NCBI GenBank assembly: GCA_964411275.1
Contig: CAYPKG010000012.1
Span: forward strand, 1-57,132
Reading direction: 5' to 3'
DNA from: CAYPKG01 sp964411275
GTDB lineage: Bacteria; Bacillota; Clostridia; Christensenellales; CAG-138
Length of the DNA stretch: 57,132 nt
This document shows, piece after piece, positions 1-8,382 of the stretch. A program made the position numbers and the translations under genes. Position 1 is the stretch's first letter, and each line of letters starts with the position of its first letter. The notes below the pieces were generated by a model, which was given only the letters and a program-made list of their open reading frames with translations, did no database searches and was not told where the DNA came from.

Positions 1-39
1 AACAATTGTTGTACAATTACTAAGCTCAGGAGCAAGACG

Positions 40-342
40 ATGAACAAAAAAGAAACCAAAAACGAAATCAAGACAGTGACAGAGGCGAAACGGAGGGCGG
101 TTGACGATAAACATAACTTGCGTTGGACAGTTCTTCTATTGCGCCCGGATTATGTCGCCGACGAATTCGGAAAGGATACCTTTACAGCACAAGTGAGGGC
201 ACCCACTCCAGCAACAGCCATCGAGAAAGCCAGGAAGGAGGCTATTGTCTGTGATGATGAGGCACACCCCGAAGACTACCATTGCCTTGGTTGTTACAGA
301 GGATATTTGGAAAACTATTCCGACGAGGAAGGAAAGGATTAA
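40..342 (+). CDS. Small acidic phage protein, unknown function
   Basis: A 100-residue protein with a charged N-terminus followed by a short alpha/beta-looking core (about residues 26-75) and an acidic tail. It holds a CLGC pair near residue 82, which alone is too little for a zinc site. The start is supported by a CAGGAG Shine-Dalgarno sequence about 9 nt upstream. It opens the plus-strand run and is followed 2 nt later by the next gene, so the two are probably co-transcribed. I do not recognise a family. The pattern of a beta strand followed by an alanine-rich helix is common in small accessory proteins of phages. Confidence 0.7.
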   Translation: MNKKETKNEIKTVTEAKRRAVDDKHNLRWTVLLLRPDYVADEFGKDTFTAQVRAPTPATAIEKARKEAIVCDDEAHPEDYHCLGCYRGYLENYSDEEGKD

Positions 343-344
343 AC

Positions 345-890
345 ATGAGACACCAGTTCACAAACGCAGAAATCACCGGAGCCTGGCTTGATGGGCTCCA
401 TAACGCAAGCACCCACGGGTCCAACCAACGCCACTCGCAAAGCTTCTCGGGGAATCGTTTCTATAGCTACGACTTATTGATCGCCGCGCGAATCACAGAA
501 CACCGGTTCCTGCTTTATGGTGCCCGCTCCAGCGTCACCACAAACGCGCACATCAGGCGTCTGGAACGCGAGCTCATGGGTAGAAAAGCGGAAATAGCCT
601 ACGTCAACGTGCTTGACCCCCTCGACGTCGGACGAGAGTGCATACTTGCCACGATAGAAATAAGAAAACTGGCGGAAAAAGTCACTCGTTGTCGGTCTGA
701 GGGGTCTGCCAACGAACTGTTTCGGAAAGTGCTTCAGGCTGTTAACTCAATGACACTGTTGACAAAGTGGTTTCCGGAACATTCAAAACATTTGAGCACT
801 GTCCTCGATGCGCGGGATGAGTTCTATGACGCGGAAGACTTTCGGGGGTTCGTTAAACATAAACGGGAACAAAACAATGAGCAATATTGA
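345..890 (+). CDS. Hypothetical phage protein
   Basis: The 181-residue product starts at the ATG at 345, which has a GGAAAGG ribosome site just before it. An in-frame extension back to 282 would overlap the previous gene and is not favoured. The central part (about residues 60-160) is predicted helical, with many Arg, Glu and Leu residues. No catalytic motif, membrane segment or cysteine cluster is visible. The following gene starts 14 nt before this one ends, which implies translational coupling. Function unknown. Confidence 0.65.
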   Translation: MRHQFTNAEITGAWLDGLHNASTHGSNQRHSQSFSGNRFYSYDLLIAARITEHRFLLYGARSSVTTNAHIRRLERELMGRKAEIAYVNVLDPLDVGRECILATIEIRKLAEKVTRCRSEGSANELFRKVLQAVNSMTLLTKWFPEHSKHLSTVLDARDEFYDAEDFRGFVKHKREQNNEQY

Positions 891-1215
891 CAAAATCAAA
901 ATCGAGGGGACTATGTATGACCGGCGTCGGAAACTCAGTCCCCAGCAAACTGCGGAAATCAGAGATTGTTTCGGCCATTTGTCCACTCGACAAGCCGCCA
1001 AACAATTCAATGTCTCCCGACGCCTGATTCAATTCATCTGGCATCCAGAACGCTTGGAATACAACAGGATGCTTCGTAAACTTCGAGGCACAAAATACAA
1101 CACCCGGGAAGAACTGACTCGTGCAATCGCCAACCTGAGACGGTACAAGCGAAAACTTCTTAAAGAAGGGAAGATACAAGCGTGGAGGGACTCGGAAAAA
1201 CAAAAGGAAACCTAA
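877..1215 (+). CDS. Helix-turn-helix DNA-binding protein
   Basis: A 112-residue basic protein. Residues about 25-55 carry a convincing helix-turn-helix with the pattern LSTRQAAKQFNVSRR, like those of the resolvase/transposase and Trp-repressor superfamilies. The C-terminal half is highly basic (RRYKRKLLKEGK), consistent with binding nucleic acid. The ATG at 877 is chosen because upstream in-frame starts lie deep inside the previous gene. It is followed 3 nt later by the helicase gene. It may be an early transcription regulator, or a homing-type or recombination accessory protein; the regulator role is inference. Confidence 0.65.
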   Translation: MSNIDKIKIEGTMYDRRRKLSPQQTAEIRDCFGHLSTRQAAKQFNVSRRLIQFIWHPERLEYNRMLRKLRGTKYNTREELTRAIANLRRYKRKLLKEGKIQAWRDSEKQKET

Positions 1216-1218
1216 ACC

Positions 1219-2529
1219 ATGATCAATCCATACACCTGGCAGGAACCACTCATTGACGCCGTGGTTCACGCACTTACTGAACGACGGTTCTTCATATCCG
1301 GATTCCCCACGGGATCCGGAAAAACCGTGATCGCCCTGGCCGCGGCAAAAAGAATGCAGCGACCCCATCTCATCCTGGCGCCCAAGGTGGCGTTGACCCA
1401 ATGGTGCCGTACTGCGAAGGCCATGGGGTGCGACTCCTTGTTGGTGGACGTGATCAACCCAGAGAAGGTCAGCACCCCCCGTGGGTGCTACCTATACACC
1501 CGGGAATCCAAGTGGCATCTGCCCAAGGACACCGTGATTGTGTGGGATGAACCCCACAGATCGGTTTCCGGCATGGATTCCATCTCAGCCAGGGCCATGG
1601 CGGAACTTAAAGCGTACCCATCATTCGCCTTGCATGCGATGACCGCCACAGTGGCGGACAGTCCGATCAAACTACGGGCGCTTGGGTATTGGGCCGGGCT
1701 CCATAACTGGTTGAAATCGGACTTCTACCGTTTCTGCAAGGACAACGGGTGCGCAAACATCATGGTCAAACGCACACCCCCGGTGCGTTATGCCCTGAAA
1801 TTCACGAGCAACCCGTTGCGTGCCGAGCAACACATGCGGGACATCCGGAAGAAACTGGGCGAATGTTTCATGTCCCTTCGTCCGGAACAGATTCCCGGAT
1901 TCCCGGAACAAACCCTCCGGACATTACTGGTCGATTTGGACACCCGAGATAGGGAAGAGCTTGACAAGCTGCATGAAAACATGTCAGCCCGCCTTCAATC
2001 CGAGTCACCAAGTGACCTTGTTGAGAACATGCATGATCGGGAAAGAATCGAACATTTGATGACTGGAGCGATCACCGAGCTGGTTCAATCAACCGTTGAG
2101 AACGGAGAAAGCGCGGTTGTGTTTTGGAACTTCACGGAACCCCGCGAACAGTTTGAGCATACACTGCGTGAGAAAGGCATTCCCTGGGTCTCTGTATACG
2201 GGGGCCAGAAGGATGAAGAGCGGCAAAAAGGCATAGACACCTTCCAGAAAAACAAAGTTCATGTGGCGTCCATCATGATCGAGGCCGGCGGTGCCGCGCT
2301 TTCCCTTCACGATGAGACGCACACACGCCCGCGGGTATCCTTCATCCCGCCAAGCTGGCGGGCGGACTCCGTGAAGCAATGCCTCGGACGAATCCGCCGA
2401 TGCAACGGCACCAATGTGACACAGAACTTTGTGTTTGCCGCGGGCACCGTGCAGGAACGAGTCGCGGTGGCACTTGAACGAAAGCTAAGCAACATTGACG
2501 CGTTGAATGATGGCGACCTCGCTACGTGA
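1219..2529 (+). CDS. SF2 DEAD/DEAH-type helicase
   Basis: A 436-residue superfamily 2 helicase. Motif I (Walker A) is GFPTGSGKT at residues 28-36. Motif II is WDEPH with D110-E111-P112-H113. A SAT-like motif III (TATV) follows near residue 142. The second RecA-like domain has a clear motif VI, Q387xxGRxxR394. The protein has no obvious extra nuclease or zinc domain, so it is a minimal two-domain helicase of the kind used by phages for replication fork or recombination remodelling. It starts 3 nt after the HTH gene, with AAGGA about 11 nt upstream. Confidence 0.85.
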   Translation: MINPYTWQEPLIDAVVHALTERRFFISGFPTGSGKTVIALAAAKRMQRPHLILAPKVALTQWCRTAKAMGCDSLLVDVINPEKVSTPRGCYLYTRESKWHLPKDTVIVWDEPHRSVSGMDSISARAMAELKAYPSFALHAMTATVADSPIKLRALGYWAGLHNWLKSDFYRFCKDNGCANIMVKRTPPVRYALKFTSNPLRAEQHMRDIRKKLGECFMSLRPEQIPGFPEQTLRTLLVDLDTRDREELDKLHENMSARLQSESPSDLVENMHDRERIEHLMTGAITELVQSTVENGESAVVFWNFTEPREQFEHTLREKGIPWVSVYGGQKDEERQKGIDTFQKNKVHVASIMIEAGGAALSLHDETHTRPRVSFIPPSWRADSVKQCLGRIRRCNGTNVTQNFVFAAGTVQERVAVALERKLSNIDALNDGDLAT

Positions 2530-2592
2530 AAACAAAGAACCACGATCATGCAACCCCCGAACACACAGAAACAAACGAATAGGTGCTAAAAC

Positions 2593-2844
2593 ATGAACAC
2601 GGAAAAACGTATTGAACTTATCAACCACATAGCACGGTGGTGCTATGACAACACCGAGAGCTGGGAAGTCGAAAATATCGGCGCCAGCCTGGCCTACCTG
2701 TTTTGGGCAATCGCTGCCGATGATGGGGAGGCACTGGACACCACTATTGGGAATCACACCACATTAGTGCGTATACTTAACAAAAACCCCAACAAACTAC
2801 TCGATACTCTAACCAAACATAAGTTTTTGATAATCAACAAATGA
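2593..2844 (+). CDS. Small hypothetical protein
   Basis: An 83-residue mainly helical protein with a tryptophan-rich middle (WCYDNTESWEVENIG). It has no signal peptide or cysteine motif. A 63-nt A/C-rich leader separates it from the helicase gene, and its stop codon overlaps the ribosome site of the next gene, so it is probably part of the same operon. I do not recognise a family. Confidence 0.6.
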   Translation: MNTEKRIELINHIARWCYDNTESWEVENIGASLAYLFWAIAADDGEALDTTIGNHTTLVRILNKNPNKLLDTLTKHKFLIINK

Positions 2845-2852
2845 GGATAAAA

Positions 2853-3116
2853 ATGACTAAGAATCCAAAGACCACTGGAAAGCTTCGCACACCCGTCGAG
2901 GCCGCGTGGGATAAAGTTAAAGAGGCGGTCAACCAGATCCCCTGCGACGATGCCACAACCACGGACTATTTCTGGGAATGCTACGAAGGGGACCCGGTTC
3001 CAAAGGGAACAGACATGTGTCCTTATTGCGCAGAAGCCCGCAGCGACGAGCAACCTGACGCAAGACTCAGGGACGTAATAATTCGACTGATTGACCTATC
3101 CGATATACAAAGCTAA
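2853..3116 (+). CDS. Small protein with CPYC motif
   Basis: An 87-residue protein. The ATG at 2853 is preferred over the one at 2841 because GAGGA lies about 5 nt before it and overlaps the stop of the previous gene. The middle contains a Cys followed by DMCPYCAEA, a possible but incomplete zinc-ribbon half. The rest is charged and probably helical. It ends 10 nt before the next gene. Function unknown. Confidence 0.6.
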   Translation: MTKNPKTTGKLRTPVEAAWDKVKEAVNQIPCDDATTTDYFWECYEGDPVPKGTDMCPYCAEARSDEQPDARLRDVIIRLIDLSDIQS

Positions 3117-3126
3117 AGGTAACATT

Positions 3127-3666
3127 ATGATCACAAAAAGAATCAGACTCGTGCCGGACCCAGCCTTCGAATGGACCGACGACGACTACTGCGAGATCGC
3201 TTATCAAACCCACTGCCGGAACTGCCTTGGAACAAAGCCAATGACCTTTGAAGAAATAAAAGACATTTCACGACAGATCAAAAAAGGAGAACTCATCGGT
3301 CTCCCGGTATACGCATACATCCACAGTGGGGTCGTGCTTTCGACAACGCCCTTCACTGACCCTTGGGACAGTGGACAAAGCGGTTACGTGTACTCAAGAG
3401 ACGAAGGCGTCACCGAGGACGCCCTCCGAGCTTTTGTCGAAGTCTTCAACAGGTACCTCGCTGGGGACACCTGGGGGTATGTCGCGGAAGAAGCCACAAC
3501 TCTCACTGGAAAACATCCTCGCACCGGCGAACCCATTGAATGGGTGGAATGGAGCGAATGTGACTCATGCTACGGGTTCCTTGGGGGCAACCCTGAGACA
3601 AATGGCATGCGGGAACAAGCTAAACATTTGCTCGAAGACGGGTTTGTCTTTGTCTTTGAGGACTGA
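3127..3666 (+). CDS. Phage/plasmid hypothetical protein with PWDSGQ and SCYGFLG signatures
   Basis: A 179-residue protein starting at the ATG at 3127, which has AAAGG about 8 nt upstream. Near residue 82 it has the signature PWDSGQSGYVY, followed by a region GDTWGYVAEE and a C-terminal SCYGFLGG. From memory this set (PWDSGQxG, GDxxGF, SCxGFxG) recurs in a broadly spread family of uncharacterised phage and plasmid proteins. No catalytic role is known to me. An early CRNC pair is also present. It is probably an accessory early protein. Confidence 0.65.
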   Translation: MITKRIRLVPDPAFEWTDDDYCEIAYQTHCRNCLGTKPMTFEEIKDISRQIKKGELIGLPVYAYIHSGVVLSTTPFTDPWDSGQSGYVYSRDEGVTEDALRAFVEVFNRYLAGDTWGYVAEEATTLTGKHPRTGEPIEWVEWSECDSCYGFLGGNPETNGMREQAKHLLEDGFVFVFED

Positions 3667-3675
3667 AAGTAAACT

Positions 3676-3697
3676 GGAGCGCCTTTTTGGGCGCTCC
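3676..3697 (+). promoter_or_regulatory. Perfect 8-bp hairpin before ribosome site
   Basis: An 8-bp perfect inverted repeat (GGAGCGCC / GGCGCTCC) with a six-base T-rich loop. It sits 10 nt after one stop codon and ends 18 nt before the next start. The T tract is in the loop, not after the stem, so it is not a normal intrinsic terminator. It may be an RNA processing or attenuation element, or a recognition hairpin. Confidence 0.5.
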
Positions 3698-3715
3698 GTA
3701 ACAGAAGGAGAAATT

Positions 3716-3955
3716 ATGAAGGAATACCAGTTCAAGGTACTGCACGGGGTGTATCTCGACGTGCATGCGGACAGCGAGGCGGAGGCAGTCGAAACACTCA
3801 ACGCATCGCTGCATTTGCTCGACGAACCGTTGCCTGCGCCGGGGCGCATCCAGCGTGTGCTGGTTGACGTACAGGAGCCAGTAACGTTGGCAAACATCGA
3901 ATCAGTTTACGATCTCGATACGGGCGAGTCTCATACGCCCAACTCCGGCTTTTGA
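3716..3955 (+). CDS. Small alpha/beta protein, paralogue of the 9434 gene
   Basis: A 79-residue protein starting at 3716 with AGAAGGAG about 6 nt upstream. It reads as strand-helix-strand: a V-rich first strand, a helix (EAEAVETLNASLHLLDE), then PAPGRIQRVLVDV and a short tail. The same plan and key positions (N and L in the helix, PG before R-V and D-V) occur in the 74-residue protein at 9434, so the two look like diverged copies. Function unknown. Confidence 0.65.
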   Translation: MKEYQFKVLHGVYLDVHADSEAEAVETLNASLHLLDEPLPAPGRIQRVLVDVQEPVTLANIESVYDLDTGESHTPNSGF

Positions 3956-3970
3956 GCCGCTATAACAAAC

Positions 3971-4014
3971 AAGAAACCAAGAAACCAAAAACCAAGAAAC
4001 CAAGAAACCAAAAA
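3971..4014 (+). repeat. A/C-rich tandem repeat leader of rIIA
   Basis: About two copies of a 23-nt unit made of AAGAAACC and AAAAACC blocks fill the space just before the rIIA gene. Variants of the GAAACC block also appear near other early starts. It would make an unstructured mRNA leader ahead of the AAAAGGA ribosome site at about 4017. Confidence 0.6.
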
Positions 4015-4033
4015 GAAAAGGAAACCAAAAACC

Positions 4034-6853
4034 ATGATCACCTTGAACGACAAAAGCGAACGCGCCACCGTTGGTGGCTCACAACTGGAAACATCCCGAT
4101 TCCACATCGACGAAAGCGCCATCGGACATGTGTCCATGATTCTCGAAGACATGTATAAATTCCCGGAGCGAGCTGTGCTTCGGGAATACCTGGCCAATGC
4201 GATCGACGCCCACGTGCTGGCGGGAACCGACAAGCAGGTGGATGTCACGCTGCCCGTGTTTTTCGACAACCGTCTGATCATCCGGGACTACGGCCCCGGG
4301 CTGTCCAAAGAAGACACAGACCGGCTGTTGCGCGGATACGGAGCGTCCGGAGAAGAGAAACGAACCTCCAATGACTTCATCGGAGGCTTCGGAATCGGGG
4401 CCAAATGCGCCTATGCAATCACCAAGACGTTTACTTATACCATCTGGCACGGTGGGATGAAACGTGTGTGGATCAACTCGAAGGATGACTTCGATGTGAG
4501 TGTGGCCACCTTGGCCTCCGAGGAACCATCCGACGAACCAACGGGAATCGAAGTGGCCATTCCAGTCACAACTGAAGAGTTCACTTGGAGCACCAAACAC
4601 ACGTTCCAACGTGAGCTCAACCGGGTGATTCCCTTCCTGGAAAAGCCGGAGATGTTGAACTTCAAGGAACCGGCACAGGACCCAATCCAGGGGACGTGCT
4701 CGGACATGGAGTACTACATCCCGAAACTGCCCGACCCCCTGGCGTCTGTCCCCCTGACTTTGAGTGATGGCGACGCTGAATTTGAAGTGACCATTGATGT
4801 GCACACCAGGAAAGGAAACAACAGTTCCACATCCCCCTTGTATCGAGAGTTGTCTCTCCCATTCCTCAATGTGGGGGGCATCGCCATCGACCTGGACTCA
4901 TCAATCATTGACAACATCATCACGGAGACTCTGAAGAAACACCCAAACAAAAAGGATGTCAAACAATTACTCAGGAACTCCGTGATCAGGTTGCCGATTG
5001 GATCTGTCCAGCTGGCCCCGACACGAGAGTCCGTGAAGTATTCCCCCCGGACACTTAAAATCCTGAACCTGTTAGTGCAAACTATCACCTCTTCGGAATT
5101 TCAGGCGGAAGTACTGTCCCAGTTGGTGTCCACACAAACACCCCTGAAACAACGCTTCCCGATCGCTTCTGAATACGGGTTGGAAATTCCTGAAAGTAAG
5201 TGGGTCTCCTCGGCGTTCGGGTTTATGCTCCCCCACACGGTTGAATTTTCGCGGGCTCGTATATCTAGTGTATGTGTTAGTTCATCAACGGGTATCACAG
5301 TGAATACTAACAACATGGGGGTAACCCACACGGACCGTGTTCTTTTCCCTCCCAACCTATTCAGTTCAGACGTCCCACTCTGTCTCTATATCACCAGGGA
5401 CAGTGAGTGCCCTCATACGAGGGTACAAAAGCAAATGACGACCTGGTTGATGGAGAACCACCTTTTGCCTCTGCCAACGTCCGATGGGCGTCATTATTTA
5501 GACGCTTGCCTCGTCACGGCTTGCGTGGCTGAGCACTTGGTGGGAAACCCCCGGGAAGAAATCCCGTGGGTGAAAGATGGGTCTGTCACACTGATCACAG
5601 ATGACATGCTGCCGGAAATAGACGAAACCCTATTCGCCACCCCGGCGACCCCGAAGAGAGGAAGGCGGAAGACGAACGCCGCCCTGACAAAGCTAAAGGA
5701 GTTCACAGGAGAACGACTGACTGCTGTCAATAGTCAAGGAGCGTTCCTTAGAAAAGGGGATATAAATGCACTGAGAAAAGAAAACAAATCTGGAGTATGC
5801 ATCGTGCTTGGACCGGAATACAGTGTCGTAAACGATCTCGTTCTGCCAAAACTCTATGATAGCGGATCCTTGATAAGGTTGTCTGGCTCCGTGAGAGACC
5901 TGCGACTCAATGAAGAAGAAATGTTGCCTGTGTTGCTGCCCAAAATGTTTCTTGACCCGGACAAGAAAGACTCGTTCCTCTTGTACGCCATGAATCACAA
6001 GGACTATACTAAGGCAAACTTCGATAAGGGCCCGTCCGGAATGGAACCCTTGTTCACCTACATCAAAAGAACACTGATCAATTCGATCAAACGAAAGGAG
6101 ACCGACCTGGAATACCTGTTCCGAGTGTTGGAACATAAAGGCAGAAGCCCCAGCTTGAACTGTTTCATAACCTCTGTGCTCGCACAGGACTGCTTCAAGA
6201 GTTCATCCGGCGTCCAAGAATTAGCTCGTTACGAAGCTTACGCCAACACCTTGGACGACCTCGTCAAACGCCGGACAGAAGCCTGGGCTGAAGTCATCAA
6301 GTTCATCATGCTCAACATGCGTATCTTTGACTTTGGATACCCCGGAAGCCCTCCTGTCACCAGCCGCACATACACCATACACGAAACCAGTTTGTTGGGC
6401 GGGCACGGCCTTCTTCAAACCCTTATTAAAAGAGGAAAGGACAAAACATCAAACAAAGACAACCACCCACTCACACTGACACAATGGCTCCGGGACACAC
6501 CCGATGAATTCCTGCCATCATGGTTACGACTCCAGGCCGTATGGTCAAGCGACACAAGCATCCAAAACCCATTGGAACATGCGCTGGCCCTGGTCTTCAA
6601 AGAAGTCCCCTTCGTGGGGATTTATGGAGACCTGCTTGATTTCCAACGGTCTTATTACGAAGATGATCATACCGAAATTCGACGAGACGGGACCTCTGGG
6701 AATTTCGTATACCAATCCATAACAAAGGAACAGAATAATGTATTCACCAACAGATCGAACTTAAGCATGATTTCGCGACACCTGGATCAGGACCCTGACT
6801 TCCAGGCTTATGTGAAACGAAAGATTGCTCACAACAAGAAACACCTCGCATAA
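4034..6853 (+). CDS. rIIA: rIIA-like GHKL ATPase
   Basis: A 939-residue homologue of phage T4 rIIA. The N-terminal GHKL (Bergerat) ATP-binding fold is clear: N box LREYLANAIDAH with E51, N55 and D58; G1 box RDYGPGL with D85, G87 and G89; G2 box GGFGIGAK at 117-124. The long C-terminal part has no recognisable motif, and the total is somewhat longer than T4 rIIA (about 725 residues). In T4, rIIA and rIIB act together against lambda RexAB exclusion and affect lysis timing. The next gene is the rIIB partner, 33 nt downstream, which strongly supports the call. The start has an A/C-rich repeat leader and AAGGA about 12 nt upstream. Confidence 0.85.
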   Translation: MITLNDKSERATVGGSQLETSRFHIDESAIGHVSMILEDMYKFPERAVLREYLANAIDAHVLAGTDKQVDVTLPVFFDNRLIIRDYGPGLSKEDTDRLLRGYGASGEEKRTSNDFIGGFGIGAKCAYAITKTFTYTIWHGGMKRVWINSKDDFDVSVATLASEEPSDEPTGIEVAIPVTTEEFTWSTKHTFQRELNRVIPFLEKPEMLNFKEPAQDPIQGTCSDMEYYIPKLPDPLASVPLTLSDGDAEFEVTIDVHTRKGNNSSTSPLYRELSLPFLNVGGIAIDLDSSIIDNIITETLKKHPNKKDVKQLLRNSVIRLPIGSVQLAPTRESVKYSPRTLKILNLLVQTITSSEFQAEVLSQLVSTQTPLKQRFPIASEYGLEIPESKWVSSAFGFMLPHTVEFSRARISSVCVSSSTGITVNTNNMGVTHTDRVLFPPNLFSSDVPLCLYITRDSECPHTRVQKQMTTWLMENHLLPLPTSDGRHYLDACLVTACVAEHLVGNPREEIPWVKDGSVTLITDDMLPEIDETLFATPATPKRGRRKTNAALTKLKEFTGERLTAVNSQGAFLRKGDINALRKENKSGVCIVLGPEYSVVNDLVLPKLYDSGSLIRLSGSVRDLRLNEEEMLPVLLPKMFLDPDKKDSFLLYAMNHKDYTKANFDKGPSGMEPLFTYIKRTLINSIKRKETDLEYLFRVLEHKGRSPSLNCFITSVLAQDCFKSSSGVQELARYEAYANTLDDLVKRRTEAWAEVIKFIMLNMRIFDFGYPGSPPVTSRTYTIHETSLLGGHGLLQTLIKRGKDKTSNKDNHPLTLTQWLRDTPDEFLPSWLRLQAVWSSDTSIQNPLEHALALVFKEVPFVGIYGDLLDFQRSYYEDDHTEIRRDGTSGNFVYQSITKEQNNVFTNRSNLSMISRHLDQDPDFQAYVKRKIAHNKKHLA

Positions 6854-6886
6854 CAAAACCAACAAAAAAAGAAAGAAGAAACAACC

Positions 6887-7762
6887 ATGCACACATATGC
6901 CATCGACAAACAGACCATCACCGTCATCCTCAACGGGAAGGCGAAATGCGTCCCCTTGAGCGCCCCCACAGCCGGGGCGCTCATCGCGGAACTGACGTCG
7001 CCCACCCCCGACGAGAACAAGATCGCGGAACTTTCCGACCTCCGGGCGTCTCTCACCCAGTATTCAGGGGATGATTGCACCATCAGTGTCGACGGAACAG
7101 TGACCCGACACGGGGTGAAACTCCCCGCAGGGGTCGCCGAGGACGTCGTTGACTGTTGGAAGAGTGGGACGCCCTACTCTCACCTGTTGAACTACTTCGA
7201 CAACCTGCTGAATAACCCCAGCAAACGGGCCGTGGAGGAGCTGTACACCTTCCGGAAACACAAAGGCATGCCTATCACAGAAGATGGCTGCTTCTTCGCC
7301 TACAAGGGCGTGCGTGACGACTTCTGGTCCATCACAGCCGGGAGCGTCTCCTCCGTCATTGAGGGGCAGGTGGATGACAGCGGGCACATCTTCAATGGAA
7401 TCGGTGAGAAGATTCGCGTCCAACGTTCCTACGTGGACGACGACGCGCGGCAGGCCTGCAGCACCGGCATTCACGCCGGCAGTGAGGAGTACGCGAAATC
7501 GTGGGGCAGTGCGGGCAAAGTCGTGATTGTCAAAATCAACCCGAAGGATGTGGTATCAGTGCCTTATGATTCCGACTGCCAGAAACTTCGATGCTGCGCA
7601 TACGAAGTCGTCGCTGAGTACGAAGGCCGGATGAATGACGGAGGGGTCAAGGGGAACTCTGCCTATGACACCTTTGCCGCATCTGTCAGGGAAGCTGTTG
7701 ACGCCCTCATGAACAAGGAAGGTGGCGACGAGATCACCGTTACGATCAAGCGCACAAAATAA
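6887..7762 (+). CDS. rIIB: rIIB-like protein
   Basis: A 291-residue homologue of T4 rIIB. Characteristic stretches are NNPSKRAVEELYTF and MPITEDGCFFAYKGVRDDF in the middle. Further on come VDDDARQACSTGIHAGS and VVIVKINPKDVVSVP, then the LRCCAYEVVAEYEG end. It lies directly after rIIA in the T4 order, and a Rho-independent terminator 13 nt after its stop ends this unit. The leader is A-rich (AAAGAAGAAAC) with a weak ribosome site. The pair is expected to work together at the inner membrane or nucleoid in anti-exclusion, by analogy with T4. Confidence 0.87.
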   Translation: MHTYAIDKQTITVILNGKAKCVPLSAPTAGALIAELTSPTPDENKIAELSDLRASLTQYSGDDCTISVDGTVTRHGVKLPAGVAEDVVDCWKSGTPYSHLLNYFDNLLNNPSKRAVEELYTFRKHKGMPITEDGCFFAYKGVRDDFWSITAGSVSSVIEGQVDDSGHIFNGIGEKIRVQRSYVDDDARQACSTGIHAGSEEYAKSWGSAGKVVIVKINPKDVVSVPYDSDCQKLRCCAYEVVAEYEGRMNDGGVKGNSAYDTFAASVREAVDALMNKEGGDEITVTIKRTK

Positions 7763-7774
7763 CAACACACTAGC

Positions 7775-7806
7775 ACCCCTCCCTGTAACGGGGGAGGGGT
7801 CTTTTT
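7775..7806 (+). terminator. Intrinsic terminator after rIIAB
   Basis: A 9-bp GC-rich perfect stem (7775-7783 with 7792-7800), an eight-base loop and then CTTTTT. It lies just after rIIB and before the next start at 7819. Confidence 0.85.
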
Positions 7807-7818
7807 GGAAAGAAACCA

Positions 7819-8382
7819 ATGAACGGAAAAAACAGCAAGCACATCAAGGCACTCATTCAGCAAATCCACAAAGGAGAAACTGCCCGACGAATAGAAAACA
7901 AAATCAAAAAACTTGAGAAAGAATGGGAAGACGCAGCCGCCCAGCCAACACCGGCCCGGGCGTCTATTGTCATTGAATGGAAAAAATCCCGGACATGGGG
8001 GCGAAACCCCCACGCCACAGCTCTTGTGGTTTATCCCGACTCCTTTCAAAAGGAATTTACGGCGACATGCTCTGGTTGTGGATATGATAAAGAAAGCACG
8101 GTCGTGGCGGCCCTGCTCAACCAATTCATGCTGGGGGTCGTTATCAAAAAGATGAAACGCCTCAAGGAGTTTCCCTACGGCCTTCGCCATGACGACAGCG
8201 GGGTGTTCCCACCTCGTTTCTCAGGCGGCGTCGGCATGTCTTGTTATAAGAACAGCTACCGAAATGACTCCGTGCTGCAAGTACTCGGGTGGGACCTGCG
8301 AAACGTCGCATACACAAACACCGTGGACGTCTGGGAATTGACACCGGCGTCCCGACGCAAAACGAGAAGGACCACAAATTGA
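7819..8382 (+). CDS. Hypothetical protein with CSGCG motif
   Basis: A 187-residue protein. The first 40 residues are basic and helical. A beta-rich core then holds WGRNPHATALVVYP and TATCSGCGYDKESTVVAALLNQFM, and a later segment has PRFSGGVGMSCYKNS. The CSGCG pair plus the later Cys may bind metal. I associate this arrangement with uncharacterised phage proteins but cannot name the family. The start follows the terminator hairpin and has a GGAAAG site. Its stop overlaps the TTG start of the next gene. Confidence 0.65.
   Translation: MNGKNSKHIKALIQQIHKGETARRIENKIKKLEKEWEDAAAQPTPARASIVIEWKKSRTWGRNPHATALVVYPDSFQKEFTATCSGCGYDKESTVVAALLNQFMLGVVIKKMKRLKEFPYGLRHDDSGVFPPRFSGGVGMSCYKNSYRNDSVLQVLGWDLRNVAYTNTVDVWELTPASRRKTRRTTN

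Noticed and set aside
1..39. Promoter at the left edge
   Set aside because: A TACAAT at 12-17 resembles a -10 box, but its -35 region would lie outside the window, so it cannot be judged.
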